Positions 1 through 9,137 of a stretch of DNA of 21,051 bases are shown one piece after another. Every line of letters begins with the position of its first letter. Within the stretch, counting starts at the first letter, position 1. The stretch lies in contig JAEOTW010000206.1 in NCBI GenBank assembly GCA_016839655.1, positions 1 through 21,051 on the forward strand, written 5' to 3'. The position numbers and the translations under genes are program-made. The DNA is from Promethearchaeota archaeon (lineage in GTDB: Archaea; Asgardarchaeota; Lokiarchaeia; Sigynarchaeales; SOKP01). The notes under the pieces are model-generated. The model did no database searches, was not told the origin of the DNA, and worked only from the letters and a program-made list of their open reading frames with translations.

Positions 1-60
1 CTATTTTTTTTGAATATTTCAAATGATCTATATGTACTCGAACATTATCAAATAATACAA

Positions 61-73
61 AAAGGTTTATATA
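61..73 (+). promoter_or_regulatory. Archaeal BRE/TATA-like promoter element
   Basis: A purine-rich stretch (aaagg) runs directly into a TATA box (tttatata), the standard arrangement of BRE and TATA in archaeal promoters. Transcription would start around 95-100. No intact open frame follows at that distance. It may once have driven the decayed gene that follows, or it may drive a short untranslated RNA. This is motif recognition only; AT-rich intergenic DNA yields such motifs by chance. Confidence 0.4.
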
Positions 74-174
74 CAGATTTGTCTTATTATTGAATTGGAA
101 AAATTAAATCACTTCTTTTAATTATGGGGTGATATATAGAATAATACGTATATGCAATGTACCGAAACAGCTAA

Positions 175-488
175 TGCCATCCATTAGGCTTTAAAGTAAG
201 TACATCAAATACAAAATCAGGAAAAATCAAAGATTCCTTTAAAAAATACTATATACACCCCACCTATACAATATTTAACTTTCAAATTTTATTAAAATTC
301 TTTTTCTAAAGAAAGAAATATTGCTACTAAGGTTGAAGTTAATTATGTCGAGAATCTTCAATCAATTGTTGATTTAAAGAACCCTAATGATATCTATATA
401 TTATAAAGGAAAATAAGATCGTTGGAAAATTTTATATTATGATATCAAAGATTTTTTTACACATAAAATATTTGCATTAAAAATTTAA
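175..488 (+). pseudogene. Decayed protein-coding region with frameshifts (family unknown)
   Basis: Positions 1-630 hold no intact gene. Four consecutive coding-like plus-strand segments lie in different frames here: 175-309 (44 codons without a stop), 308-406 (30 residues including EVNYVENLQSIVDLKNPND), about 406-435 (KENKIVGKF) and 435-488 (YYDIKDFFTHKIFALKI then stop). The segments follow each other with little gap, as expected for a gene broken by small indels. I do not recognise the family. Apart from the upstream TATA-like element, I see nothing else in the first 630 bases. Random open stretches in AT-rich DNA are the main alternative. Confidence 0.3.
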
Positions 489-593
489 GATTTTATTCGT
501 ATCTGGCGGAAGAAATATAATATATAATTAATATGTGCGGAATATTGTCACACAAAATTAATAAATTAGACGTACTTAAAAATAAGTTTTAAG

Positions 594-602
594 TTTAAAT
601 AA
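594..602 (+). promoter_or_regulatory. TATA box for the small gene at 631
   Basis: tttaaataa lies 29-37 bases before the ATG at 631. No convincing Shine-Dalgarno sequence sits in front of that ATG, so this spacing fits a nearly leaderless archaeal transcript. Confidence 0.35.
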
Positions 603-630
603 TTAGAAAGTAAGAATAAGCTAAGTAAAG

Positions 631-945
631 ATGAAAATTAACACTCATAGTGAAGAATTTGAATTAGATTTATATTTGAAAATTATAGACTATTCTCAAA
701 GAGAGATAATCACAAGAGAAGAAATTGAAATTTGGAAAAATCAGTCTATTATAGAGCTAATGAAATATCTTAAGCGAACACAGAACCGTAATTTTGTTAC
801 AAATGCTTTAATCTTAATTTTATCTTTATTTGAGGATATCCCCCCTGATATTTATAATAATCGTGGTGTTAATTTCAATCGTATCGCTGAAAAAGATAAA
901 CAATTTTTAATTGAAGACCTAAAAGAAGAATTTTTACCTAACTAA
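631..945 (+). CDS. Small hypothetical protein (104 aa)
   Basis: I do not recognise this protein. It starts at ATG, has no membrane segment or signal peptide, and is rich in Glu, Ile, Leu and Lys with a predicted mostly helical content. A hydrophobic run at about residues 60-66 (LILILSLF) probably forms a buried helix. There are no Cys or His clusters, so metal binding is unlikely. It stands alone on the plus strand, about 120 bases before a large membrane protein, and is preceded by a TATA-like element rather than a ribosome binding site. Its nearest left neighbour is the decayed region, so it could be the intact remainder of an accessory locus. That it is a real gene rests on the length of the frame and its normal-looking amino-acid composition. 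Confidence 0.55.
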   Translation: MKINTHSEEFELDLYLKIIDYSQREIITREEIEIWKNQSIIELMKYLKRTQNRNFVTNALILILSLFEDIPPDIYNNRGVNFNRIAEKDKQFLIEDLKEEFLPN

Positions 946-1057
946 GTAAAAAAAATTGAGTAACAATTGAGATCTGAGCATATAATAATAGTTACAATCA
1001 TTTAAATTTATGAAACTTTATTGTTATTACATATAAAATATACTAATTCTCTAATTT

Positions 1058-1063
1058 AGGGGA
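1058..1063 (+). promoter_or_regulatory. Shine-Dalgarno site fixing a TTG start
   Basis: agggga ends five bases before the TTG at 1069. This supports TTG as the start of the giant membrane protein, since no ATG or GTG is available before the hydrophobic signal segment. Confidence 0.6.
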
Positions 1064-1068
1064 TATTT

Positions 1069-4000
1069 TTGAAAAATAAAATTATATTTAAATCGAAAAA
1101 GCATAAAATTATCATAATTTCATTGAGTTTCTTATTAATAGTTCTAATAAACGCAGAATTTTTAATCAATCCAACTCAATACATACAAGGAAAAGATGAT
1201 TATTGTGAGGATTCCTACCCATACGATAATGATATTAAAATCTCTAATGGAGAAGATTACTTATTTCAAGGAATTGAAGATTCCCTGATTATTAATGATA
1301 CAGGAAATCTATATGATCTTAATCAAGAAATTTCAGTTTCAAATCAGGCAGATGTGAATTTAACTTATTATTTAGATGATGTTCACGAATGGAAAGCTTC
1401 AAAAATACAAACGAACATAAGGAATATACAAGACACTAGACAATGGGTTCAAAATAATTATTATTATGAATTAGATGAACCATATAGATGTTATGAGGCA
1501 CATTGGAATATTGACCCCCCAGGAAATCCAATTCATAATTATGACTCTTATTTGGTTCATGACCCGACAAACCCATCAAATGTTCATAGTACGATAAGCA
1601 ATTCTAGCGCAGATGTAATGAGAATACACTTTTCGAGAATTGAAATTGAAACTGGTTGGGATCTACTTTGTATCTATGACAATGATAATCGACTTCAATA
1701 TACTTTTACAGGTAATGAAACCGACTTTTATACCCCATGGATGAAAGGGGATACATTCAAGATTACAATAAATTCAGATAGTTTTATTGAATGGTATGGT
1801 TATGACATTGATTATTATGAATATTATAATTCAAGTACTAATTATTTTGACTTTCAGAGTTATTGGGGTTTTAATAATAGATCAATTATAGGGAATTATA
1901 CAGGTAATTATGGTCTTGGCGAGATTGGAAATAGTAAAGCTATGTATACAACATTAATAGCTGAACCTAGAAGAGACCCATGGGATGAGTCGTTGGGTGC
2001 AGTCTATTATGAAGATGATTTCTCTGAGATTTATCAAAATATTACTATCCCTAGAGGTTCTGTAATTGATGGTTATATAAGCTTTGATTATTTTGCAGAA
2101 GAAGCTATGGATTCGAATGAGAACTATATTTATTGTGAAATAAACAATAAAAGAGTTTATTCAAAAGGTTTAGGAGATATTGTAGACGCTGGTAAAAATG
2201 TTTGGCATCGTACAGGGAAAATTTATATGGATTTATGGATAAACACTTCAAAAATTTTTAACGATATTAACAATAATAATGAATTCAATATTTCAGTAGG
2301 TATTAAAAGTGGAGGAGAAATAACTTATTCAGGATTTGATGACAGATTTCAGCAAATTTTTTGGTTTGATAATATATCTTTGGGTTTGACAACACTTTGT
2401 AATTCAACACAAACTGATATTAATCTTACGATAAATGGGGAGAATCTTTTTGATGATAATTATTGGGGTAGATCACATCAAAATTTTACATCAAATTGGG
2501 AAACAAATCCAATAACTTTAACCGTAAAAACTGCATCTCCTTCTCTTGAATTCGAATTAGACACAGTAATTTATGGTTACCACGAGACTACTTCAAAAAT
2601 AGGCCAAACAACACAGGAGGGGGTATCCTTTCAAATTCTGAAAAATGGTTCAATTTATTGGGAATTCACCCATAATTTCTTCATGCCCTCCCAATATTCT
2701 GATTTTGAATTTGAAATAATCAAGCCCCTTAATTGGAAGGTTATCTCTGCCTTCGATCCTACATTTGGTTCAATACCTTTTGTAGGAGGAGATATTGGTG
2801 ACAATTCTTTGAAGATCAATAAAACTTACGCTATTTTCCCCGGTTGGTGGACATTTAGGGCGACATCTCCAAATTATATAGAAGATGAAAATACCAAAAT
2901 GTTTAAGGATGGAGAATGGGTAGATTCTTCATTTAGAACTGGAGATACTACTAAGATAAAAACACAAATCAATTATTCAAATGAGATTCCTACCAACTTA
3001 GATCTCACAAATGTTAATTTAACTATTTATTTTCCTAATGGAACAATTTGGTTTCAAGAATCTCAGACACCACTATCAAATGGAACAGCTATTTTTTCAG
3101 ATATAACTTTTACATCAGAAAATTCTGTTGGTGGAATATATAATTATACACTATTTTGGAGTAATGGAACTGCTATTGGTGGTTTAAAATCTAATTTTAT
3201 TGTTGTTCATGATAGTTATTTAACAATTCTGAAACCAGATGACGCAAGCTTGGATAATCAAACAGGAGCTACTGTTGGAGATATTATTCCATTAAGGGTG
3301 TATTTAAGAGATGCTGAGACCGGGCAATCTATCCCAAATGCGATAGTCTATTATAATTGGACAGGTGGAAAAAATTATTTATCTGGTGCTGCTTTAGGAA
3401 TCTATGAAGGAATTCTCGATACTTCAGATTTAGGAGGTTATGGATTATATAATATATTAATTCAGTCAAATAAAACAGGTTTTATTAACAGTAATTTAAC
3501 TCTATTCATAAATTTAGGAGAAAACACAAATTTACAAAGGTTAGATTCTGATTCTAAAATTGTGATTCATGAAAATAGTACTATAAGATTTTTTTATTAT
3601 TCAGAATTCGATGATGAGGGAATACCTAATGCTCAAGTTACTGTTAATATTACAAATCCTGCCCATTATACAATACAAGATTTATCAGAAGGTGTTTATG
3701 CTATTGAATTCAGCACTATATTTTATAGCCAAACGGGAGTATATAGATTGGTATTTGATTTTACAGCAATAGGATATGAACCACAAATACACATATATCA
3801 GTTTGAAATAATAGATCCCCCTGTAAATCCAGGAGGGCCTCCTACTTTACTCTTAATTATATTATTTGCTTCCATAGGTGTCGGTGCTATATTTGCAGCA
3901 TTAAGCTTAAGATCTTATGTAATATTACCTCTCAGAAGGAAAAAGGAGGCTGAATTATTAGCAAAGACTCAAAGATTTAAAGATCTTAAGAATATTCAAG

Positions 4001-4644
4001 CTATAGTGGTAGTCCATAAGTTAAGTGGTATTCCAATCTTTTCGAAGAGTTATTCTATTCTTGAAAAACATAAAAAAGAACTTTTCTCAGGTTTCATCCA
4101 GGCAATTACAACGATCGGCGAGGAATTCGTGGAACAAGACAAAGTGGAGTCTGAAAAGCTTTATGGAGTTGAAAAGATGATTGAACTTGATTTTAAGCAA
4201 TTCTATTGCTTAATCGCAGATATCGAGGAGATTCGTACTGTCTTTATATTAAAAACCAGATCATCTGAAAGAATGAGAAAACAAATATCTAGTTTAGTTT
4301 TAGCTCTGAATCTAAAGCTTTCAAAAGATTTGGAAAACTGGGATGGTGCTCTAGATGAATTTGAAATATTAGTACCCCAAATTATAAATGAATACTTTGA
4401 ACTCTATTATAAAGAAACGTTTCGACTTTCAAGCGATATTAACATTATCACAATGAAAAAAGAAAAAAGGTTAAGCAAAATGGAAATGCGAGTAATTAAT
4501 GTTCTTCAATCAATGTCAAAAGATAATTTGATTACTGATATAAATAATATTGTTGAATTAGTCCATGAAGAGAACAAAGATTTAATTATTGAAGCAATTG
4601 AGAATTTAATCAAGCAAAAAATAATTATACCTATAAATAATTAA
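1069..4644 (+). CDS. Giant single-pass membrane protein: glycosylated ectodomain plus cytosolic longin-like domain and winged helix
   Basis: The N-terminus is basic and followed by a hydrophobic segment (about residues 13-31), read as a signal peptide or anchor. Residues about 35-920 form an extracellular region rich in Asn, Tyr and aromatic residues with many N-x-S/T sequons. Parts of about 660-915 look like Ig/invasin-type beta modules (for example ANVNLTIYFPNG-like strands). A Pro/Gly-rich hinge precedes one membrane span (about 924-948), then a basic stop-transfer segment (LRRKKEAE). The cytosolic part has a longin/roadblock-like alpha-beta domain (about 975-1125) and a winged-helix-like C-terminus (about 1130-1191). 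That tail resembles the soluble 211-aa protein at 10472-11107 in layout and in local sequence: ELFSGFIQAITT here against DIITGFFNAINT there. I infer a surface receptor that relays to a cytosolic GTPase or regulatory partner; ligand and partner are unknown. The start is TTG with a good ribosome binding site. Confidence 0.75.
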   Translation: MKNKIIFKSKKHKIIIISLSFLLIVLINAEFLINPTQYIQGKDDYCEDSYPYDNDIKISNGEDYLFQGIEDSLIINDTGNLYDLNQEISVSNQADVNLTYYLDDVHEWKASKIQTNIRNIQDTRQWVQNNYYYELDEPYRCYEAHWNIDPPGNPIHNYDSYLVHDPTNPSNVHSTISNSSADVMRIHFSRIEIETGWDLLCIYDNDNRLQYTFTGNETDFYTPWMKGDTFKITINSDSFIEWYGYDIDYYEYYNSSTNYFDFQSYWGFNNRSIIGNYTGNYGLGEIGNSKAMYTTLIAEPRRDPWDESLGAVYYEDDFSEIYQNITIPRGSVIDGYISFDYFAEEAMDSNENYIYCEINNKRVYSKGLGDIVDAGKNVWHRTGKIYMDLWINTSKIFNDINNNNEFNISVGIKSGGEITYSGFDDRFQQIFWFDNISLGLTTLCNSTQTDINLTINGENLFDDNYWGRSHQNFTSNWETNPITLTVKTASPSLEFELDTVIYGYHETTSKIGQTTQEGVSFQILKNGSIYWEFTHNFFMPSQYSDFEFEIIKPLNWKVISAFDPTFGSIPFVGGDIGDNSLKINKTYAIFPGWWTFRATSPNYIEDENTKMFKDGEWVDSSFRTGDTTKIKTQINYSNEIPTNLDLTNVNLTIYFPNGTIWFQESQTPLSNGTAIFSDITFTSENSVGGIYNYTLFWSNGTAIGGLKSNFIVVHDSYLTILKPDDASLDNQTGATVGDIIPLRVYLRDAETGQSIPNAIVYYNWTGGKNYLSGAALGIYEGILDTSDLGGYGLYNILIQSNKTGFINSNLTLFINLGENTNLQRLDSDSKIVIHENSTIRFFYYSEFDDEGIPNAQVTVNITNPAHYTIQDLSEGVYAIEFSTIFYSQTGVYRLVFDFTAIGYEPQIHIYQFEIIDPPVNPGGPPTLLLIILFASIGVGAIFAALSLRSYVILPLRRKKEAELLAKTQRFKDLKNIQAIVVVHKLSGIPIFSKSYSILEKHKKELFSGFIQAITTIGEEFVEQDKVESEKLYGVEKMIELDFKQFYCLIADIEEIRTVFILKTRSSERMRKQISSLVLALNLKLSKDLENWDGALDEFEILVPQIINEYFELYYKETFRLSSDINIITMKKEKRLSKMEMRVINVLQSMSKDNLITDINNIVELVHEENKDLIIEAIENLIKQKIIIPINN

Positions 4645-4660
4645 TTTATTTAAAAGTCTC

Positions 4661-4669
4661 TTTTTTTTT
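4661..4669 (+). terminator. Poly-T terminator after the giant membrane protein
   Basis: An uninterrupted run of nine T begins 16 bases after the stop codon at 4644 and continues T-rich to about 4680. T-tracts on the coding strand are the usual archaeal intrinsic termination signal. The next gene starts only 15 bases later, so termination here may be partial. Confidence 0.45.
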
Positions 4670-4683
4670 CTTTTATTATTCTA

Positions 4684-5304
4684 ATGAATGATTTGAAGAA
4701 TTTTAGATTTGTCTGTGTTAGATGTGGCAAATGTTGTACTGATAAAGATACGTTAGTGAATTTAACATATTTAGATATATTAAGATTTAAAAATGGGTTG
4801 AAATTAGATCTCGGAGAAGTACTTAATCTACTTGGATTTTATATTTATGATACAAAAATTACTGATGATGATAAAGAAAGGATGGTTATTCCTCCAATAG
4901 AAACAGAAAAAGGTTTAGCATTTGTTGCTCTTCGTAAAAATAGTTTAGGAGGATGTTATTTCTATAATTCAAAAGAAAAAAAATGTTTAATTTATAATTT
5001 AAGACCAATGTTTTGTCGAACATTCCCGTATACATTCGGTGTATTAGATGAAAATACTAATCAAATTGAAAATAATTTAAAAATATTTTTAACTGAAAAG
5101 GGAAAACAATATTGTCCTGGCATTAGTGAAGAATCTCCACAAATAAACATTGAAGAATGGAAAAATTTGGGACAAATAGCCTTAAAAGAATTAGAAAAAA
5201 ATTATAAGTTAACAAAAAATTGGAATGATAAGGTTGAAAAAGAGCAGATTATACCCACAGCTAAGAAATTTGTTCTTTCAATTTTTAATTTAGAAAATTC
5301 TTAA
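4684..5304 (+). CDS. YkgJ-family cysteine-cluster protein
   Basis: A CxxCxxCC motif (C11, C14, C17, C18) is followed by spaced cysteines C91, C101, C111 and C144. The middle part reads GCYFYNSKEKKCLIYNLRP, then MFCRTFPY. This is the hallmark pattern of the YkgJ/FliB-like family (putative zinc- or iron-chelating domain). The length of 206 aa is ordinary for the family. Family members are thought to bind metal, possibly an Fe-S or Zn centre, but the reaction is generally unknown, so no substrate is assigned. The ATG start has no Shine-Dalgarno sequence. The gene follows the giant membrane protein after 39 bases that include a T-tract, so co-transcription is uncertain. Confidence 0.82.
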   Translation: MNDLKNFRFVCVRCGKCCTDKDTLVNLTYLDILRFKNGLKLDLGEVLNLLGFYIYDTKITDDDKERMVIPPIETEKGLAFVALRKNSLGGCYFYNSKEKKCLIYNLRPMFCRTFPYTFGVLDENTNQIENNLKIFLTEKGKQYCPGISEESPQINIEEWKNLGQIALKELEKNYKLTKNWNDKVEKEQIIPTAKKFVLSIFNLENS

Positions 5305-5335
5305 TTTTCATATTGTTTCCAAATTGCTAATTACT

Positions 5336-6979
5336 TCAATATGAATATACAGAACATGCTATTAATGCCCAATATAACATTTGTAATTCTATTTTAAATG
5401 CAATTGGATCACTTCGCCAATTAAATCTTGAATCAAGATTTTCTGTTGTAAAAAATCTTGTCTTTGTTAAAATGAAATTAAATAAATTATTCCATAACTC
5501 TGGTTCAGTGTGTTTTAAATCAAGTAAATCTAAAATTAATAAAGCTCTAGATGATTCAGATACTAAATCATTTACAGAACCATTTGGCATGATTAAATTC
5601 TTTATTTCTTCTGCATATGGTAATTTCAATTTAATGATATCATCTTCTTTTCCAATTATCTTTAATAATATTAGATGATGAAAGATATCTAGAGTTGGCT
5701 TAAAGTTTTCGAATTCTTTAATATCAAACTCAAATATCGATCCCAGATTGATTTGTTGTTCAAATGACTTTTTATGCAATTTAGTTATTAAATTAACACA
5801 TAAAAGAGAAAAGAGATTTAATTGTAGTTTTTTCGGAATTGCGTTCTCTAAATCTTTTTTAATAAAATTAACAATTTCTTGCATATCAATAATATCTGTT
5901 TTGTGCAATAAATTTAATTCTGAAAAAATAGCAAGACCATAGAAATTATAAATTGAATCTGGTGCATTATTTATAGAAGAACTAAATACCCAATTATTCA
6001 CAAATTTTTTAATTATTTCTATGATTTCAGTTTGGTTAAACGGGTTTTCAATATTTAGCATTTTAAAAATAGAGACGTAATAAAATAAATTTTCTAGATC
6101 AAAGTATTCAATATTTACCACTTTTGAATTTATAAGACTCATTTTATCAATATCAATTTTATTAATTATACCCTGATGTATTGGAATACTGTTTCCAAAA
6201 TAATCTATGAATGTATTAGTATTTAACACAAGGTTTAAGCCTTGTTTGATTTGAGGGACAGGTTTGCTAACTTTAATTTGAGAAGTGTGATCATTTAAGA
6301 TTATATCTTTTTTTACTGTTGCAACTGATTGTTTTATGACTTCCTTCTTTGGAATTTTAAGTGTTTCAATAAATCCCTCTTTTGCTTCACGTAATTGGTT
6401 TAATATATTATTTTTTGGGACTTCTTGAGGTTCAATTATTACTAAATCTGTGAAATTAATAAAATTCTTATAATTTTGCTGTTTGAACATCTCTACTGTT
6501 TTTATATTACTAAAATGGCTTCTTTTAAATTCGTTTAATTTTGAAATAAAGTATGGAGGTAATAAATCAAATAAGTTTACATTCTCTAGTTTTTTTTCAT
6601 CAATATTAAGAAGGTAATCAATAATAATATCGAATAATAGAATATTTACATATTTTTGTAGATATAATACAAAATAAGAGTTATAATCAGAGCCCTTGCT
6701 GCTCTGCTTAGAAACTGTCTCAAAGAAATCCTTTTGATATGCATTTAACTGTTCTATTGGGATACCAATCGTATTCAAGCCCGTTTTGATAGCTTTCAGG
6801 ATTTGTTCTAAAGAAGTTTTTACTTGACTTTCATTTTCAACATCAATTTTCTTATCCAAATTAATTCTTTTATATACAATTAGATCTTTTAAATAAGAAT
6901 GACTCTTTTGATAATATTCAAGTACGTCATTTCTAAAGATATTAAAAAAAATAGTTAAAATATCAGTAATTTCTTTCAT
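5336..6979 (-). CDS. Hypothetical helical-repeat protein (about 547 aa)
   Basis: I do not recognise this protein. Residues about 1-200 are helical and charged. A linker (about 205-255) rich in Lys, Val and Pro separates this from a C-terminal half (about 280-547) made of paired helices. The alternating hydrophobic helices and short acidic turns there resemble the alpha/alpha-toroid style of prenyltransferase-like or terpenoid-cyclase-like repeats. No catalytic motif was found, so that is only a fold impression. No signal peptide or membrane segment is seen; the protein is probably cytosolic. Two starts are possible: TTG at 6985 and ATG at 6979, two codons later. I chose the ATG because neither has a clear ribosome binding site. 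The gene is convergent with the YkgJ-like gene (31 bases between stops) and divergent from the amidohydrolase. Confidence 0.6.
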   Translation of the reverse strand: MKEITDILTIFFNIFRNDVLEYYQKSHSYLKDLIVYKRINLDKKIDVENESQVKTSLEQILKAIKTGLNTIGIPIEQLNAYQKDFFETVSKQSSKGSDYNSYFVLYLQKYVNILLFDIIIDYLLNIDEKKLENVNLFDLLPPYFISKLNEFKRSHFSNIKTVEMFKQQNYKNFINFTDLVIIEPQEVPKNNILNQLREAKEGFIETLKIPKKEVIKQSVATVKKDIILNDHTSQIKVSKPVPQIKQGLNLVLNTNTFIDYFGNSIPIHQGIINKIDIDKMSLINSKVVNIEYFDLENLFYYVSIFKMLNIENPFNQTEIIEIIKKFVNNWVFSSSINNAPDSIYNFYGLAIFSELNLLHKTDIIDMQEIVNFIKKDLENAIPKKLQLNLFSLLCVNLITKLHKKSFEQQINLGSIFEFDIKEFENFKPTLDIFHHLILLKIIGKEDDIIKLKLPYAEEIKNLIMPNGSVNDLVSESSRALLILDLLDLKHTEPELWNNLFNFILTKTRFFTTENLDSRFNWRSDPIAFKIELQMLYWALIACSVYSY

Positions 6980-7106
6980 GTCCAAATATTCTTATTTCAT
7001 TCAATAGTATATATTGAGAATTATTTATCAAATTTATTATGTTTTTGTATATTCATTTTTTCCTTGTTGGTAATCTTTATTATCTGAAGGATATTAATTT
7101 CCTTAA

Positions 7107-8381
7107 ATGGTTCAAGAAAATTCTAGATTGATTATTAAAGCGGGAGATATTTTTGATTCAGTTAAAGGGATAGTGAAAGAAAATCAAACAATTGTAATAC
7201 ATGATAATAAAATTCTATGGTGTGGGAACGATGATGCTTTTGAGAAAGAATCTAATGATAAAATAATTGTTGTTAAGGGTAATACAATAATCCCAGGGTT
7301 AATTGACTGTCATGTTCATCTTGACAGTACTGCAGAACCAGATTATGAGAGAAAATATCTCAGGACAACAAAAGCAATGTGGCATTACTATGCTTTACAA
7401 AATGCTCAAAGACATTTAGTAAATGGCTTTACTTGTGTAAGAGATTGTGGAAGTCTTCCTGATTGGGCTCCATCATTACGAAGAATTTTAGATAGTAGAG
7501 TATTAGCTGGTCCTAGATTAGTTATAGCAAATCTTCCTATAACTCAATGGGGTAATCAAGAAGCAATTGGGCCTATTGAAGTAATAGAATATTATGGGAA
7601 ACTAACTGAAGTAAAGACCGGAATAGATGGGATAAAGCATGCAGTCCGGGATAGAAAGCGTTCTGGAGCAGATTTTATTAAAACTATTACCACTGGGGGC
7701 GTATTACATGGGATAACATCTAAAGTCGATACAAGTCTATTCTTGGATGAAGAATTACTGGCAATGACAGAAGAGGCACATAGATTTGAAATGCATGTTG
7801 CTTGTCATGCACATGGAAGAGAAGGTGTATATAGAGCTGTTAAAGCAAACATCGATACTATTGAACATGGTACTCTTATTGATGAAGAAACTATTGATTT
7901 GATGAATAAGAAGCAAACATTCTTAATACCAACTCACACAGCGGCATTAGGTATTAATAAACCTGATATTTTAAAGAAATTACCACCCGAAGTACAAATT
8001 AAAATTGAAGAAGTTATACACGAAATGAAAATCAATCACAAATCAGCATTTGAAAAAGGTGTACCTATTGCGATTGGAACTGATGCTGGAACACCGGGTA
8101 ACCCCCATGGTACCACTGTATATGAAATTATTAATATGATAGATAATGTAGGAATGACTTCCACCCAAGCACTTCAAGCAGCAACAGTACAGGCATCTAA
8201 AGCAATTAAAATGGACAAAAAAATAGGATCGATAGAGGTCGATAAGTTTGCGGATTTAATTGTATGTAATGGAAATCCAATTGAGGATATATCTATTCTC
8301 AAAGATCCCAAAAATCTACTCTATGTTATTAAAGATGGTAAAATCATGGCTGAAAAAGGGAAGATTACTTATTTTAATTAA
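7107..8381 (+). CDS. Metal-dependent amidohydrolase (imidazolonepropionase/prolidase-like)
   Basis: The protein has the full amidohydrolase metal-site set. HxH is at H69 and H71 (GLIDCHVHLD), the bridging lysine at K192 (DFIKTITTGG), a histidine at H234 (ACHAHG), another at H254 (TIEHGT) and the catalytic aspartate at D326 (IGTDAGTPGNPHG). A small beta domain formed by both ends of the chain is typical of the superfamily. At 424 aa it is of usual length for the subgroup annotated as metal-dependent hydrolase A, which contains Xaa-Pro dipeptidases and imidazolonepropionase-like enzymes. It hydrolyses an amide or related C-N bond; the substrate cannot be read from the sequence. It is cytosolic. 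A purine-rich gaagga lies 15 bases before the ATG, which is far for a ribosome binding site. The methyltransferase starts 15 bases downstream, so the two probably share a transcript. Confidence 0.9.
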   Translation: MVQENSRLIIKAGDIFDSVKGIVKENQTIVIHDNKILWCGNDDAFEKESNDKIIVVKGNTIIPGLIDCHVHLDSTAEPDYERKYLRTTKAMWHYYALQNAQRHLVNGFTCVRDCGSLPDWAPSLRRILDSRVLAGPRLVIANLPITQWGNQEAIGPIEVIEYYGKLTEVKTGIDGIKHAVRDRKRSGADFIKTITTGGVLHGITSKVDTSLFLDEELLAMTEEAHRFEMHVACHAHGREGVYRAVKANIDTIEHGTLIDEETIDLMNKKQTFLIPTHTAALGINKPDILKKLPPEVQIKIEEVIHEMKINHKSAFEKGVPIAIGTDAGTPGNPHGTTVYEIINMIDNVGMTSTQALQAATVQASKAIKMDKKIGSIEVDKFADLIVCNGNPIEDISILKDPKNLLYVIKDGKIMAEKGKITYFN

Positions 8382-8396
8382 AAAAATAGAGATCTT

Positions 8397-9137
8397 ATGG
8401 AGAACTATTCTTTTAACAATATTGCAAAAGATTATCATTCTAAACGTAAAAAACCATGGAGACCGCTCCAATTCTTTTTGCAATTTTTAAAAAAAAAAGG
8501 TTATACTTTTAGTGGGAAATTTCTAGATCTAGGGTGTGCAAATGGACGAAATTTTAAGATAATGAATAAGCCTCCAAATAAGTTAATAGGAATTGATATT
8601 TCTCTTAATTTACTTAAAATAGCAAAATCCAATTTGAATAATAATGACCACTTTTCTGGTGCCGAATCCAGATTTTTTCAACTTATTCAAGGTGATATTG
8701 TTAATCTTCCAATAAGAGAGAAATCAATTGATGCTATCTACTCAATTGCTACTATACACCATATTAAGAAAAAGTCTGAAAGAAAAAAAGCGTTTATTCA
8801 AATGCACGAAATTTTAAAAGAAAATAGTAAATTAATTCTAACAGTATGGCGAAAATGGCAAACTAAATTTAGAGATTATTTTATTTGGGACTGGATTAAG
8901 AGAAATTTTACAATGGATTATAAGAAACAGCAAAAAAAGATTGGTCTTGAAGAATTTGGGGATAAATATGTACCTTGGACACTTTCAGATGAAAAAATTT
9001 CTTATGAACGATTTTATCATTTTTTCTCGAAAAATGAGCTTAAAAGACTAATGGGAATATTTAATATTAAAGAATTTAAAATTACAGGTGGTCCTACCCA
9101 AAAAGATAATTTTTTCGTTTTTGCTCAAAAATCCTAA
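8397..9137 (+). CDS. Trm9/ALKBH8-type SAM-dependent tRNA methyltransferase
   Basis: This is a class I methyltransferase. Motif I is LDLGCANG (43-50), the acidic SAM-ribose residue is D67 (IGIDIS), and motif III is GDIVNLP (99-105). Several features are specific to the Trm9/ALKBH8 group. These are the N-terminal pattern ending in KPW (IAKDYHSKRKKPW, 9-21), SIATIHH (116-122), TVW (149-151), YVPW (191-194) and RFYHFF (205-210). In eukaryotes Trm9 with Trm112 methylates the carboxymethyl group on wobble uridine-34 of tRNA. The archaeal substrate is inferred by family, and no Trm112 partner is in the window. gagat six bases before the gap to the ATG may serve as ribosome binding site. The gene is probably co-transcribed with the amidohydrolase, with no obvious functional link. 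Its last four bases overlap the convergent gene at 9134. Confidence 0.85.
   Translation: MENYSFNNIAKDYHSKRKKPWRPLQFFLQFLKKKGYTFSGKFLDLGCANGRNFKIMNKPPNKLIGIDISLNLLKIAKSNLNNNDHFSGAESRFFQLIQGDIVNLPIREKSIDAIYSIATIHHIKKKSERKKAFIQMHEILKENSKLILTVWRKWQTKFRDYFIWDWIKRNFTMDYKKQQKKIGLEEFGDKYVPWTLSDEKISYERFYHFFSKNELKRLMGIFNIKEFKITGGPTQKDNFFVFAQKS

Noticed and set aside
1..630. tRNA or box C/D small RNA after the promoter at 61-73
   Set aside because: No cloverleaf and no paired C and D box motifs at suitable spacing were found by eye.
5472..5942. Short plus-strand frames inside the 547-aa minus-strand gene
   Set aside because: They overlap a long, consistent minus-strand gene and have no ribosome binding site or recognisable sequence.
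8260..8490. Plus-strand frame bridging the amidohydrolase end and the methyltransferase start
   Set aside because: It overlaps two well-supported genes in another frame; its translation is Lys/Ile/Leu-rich noise.
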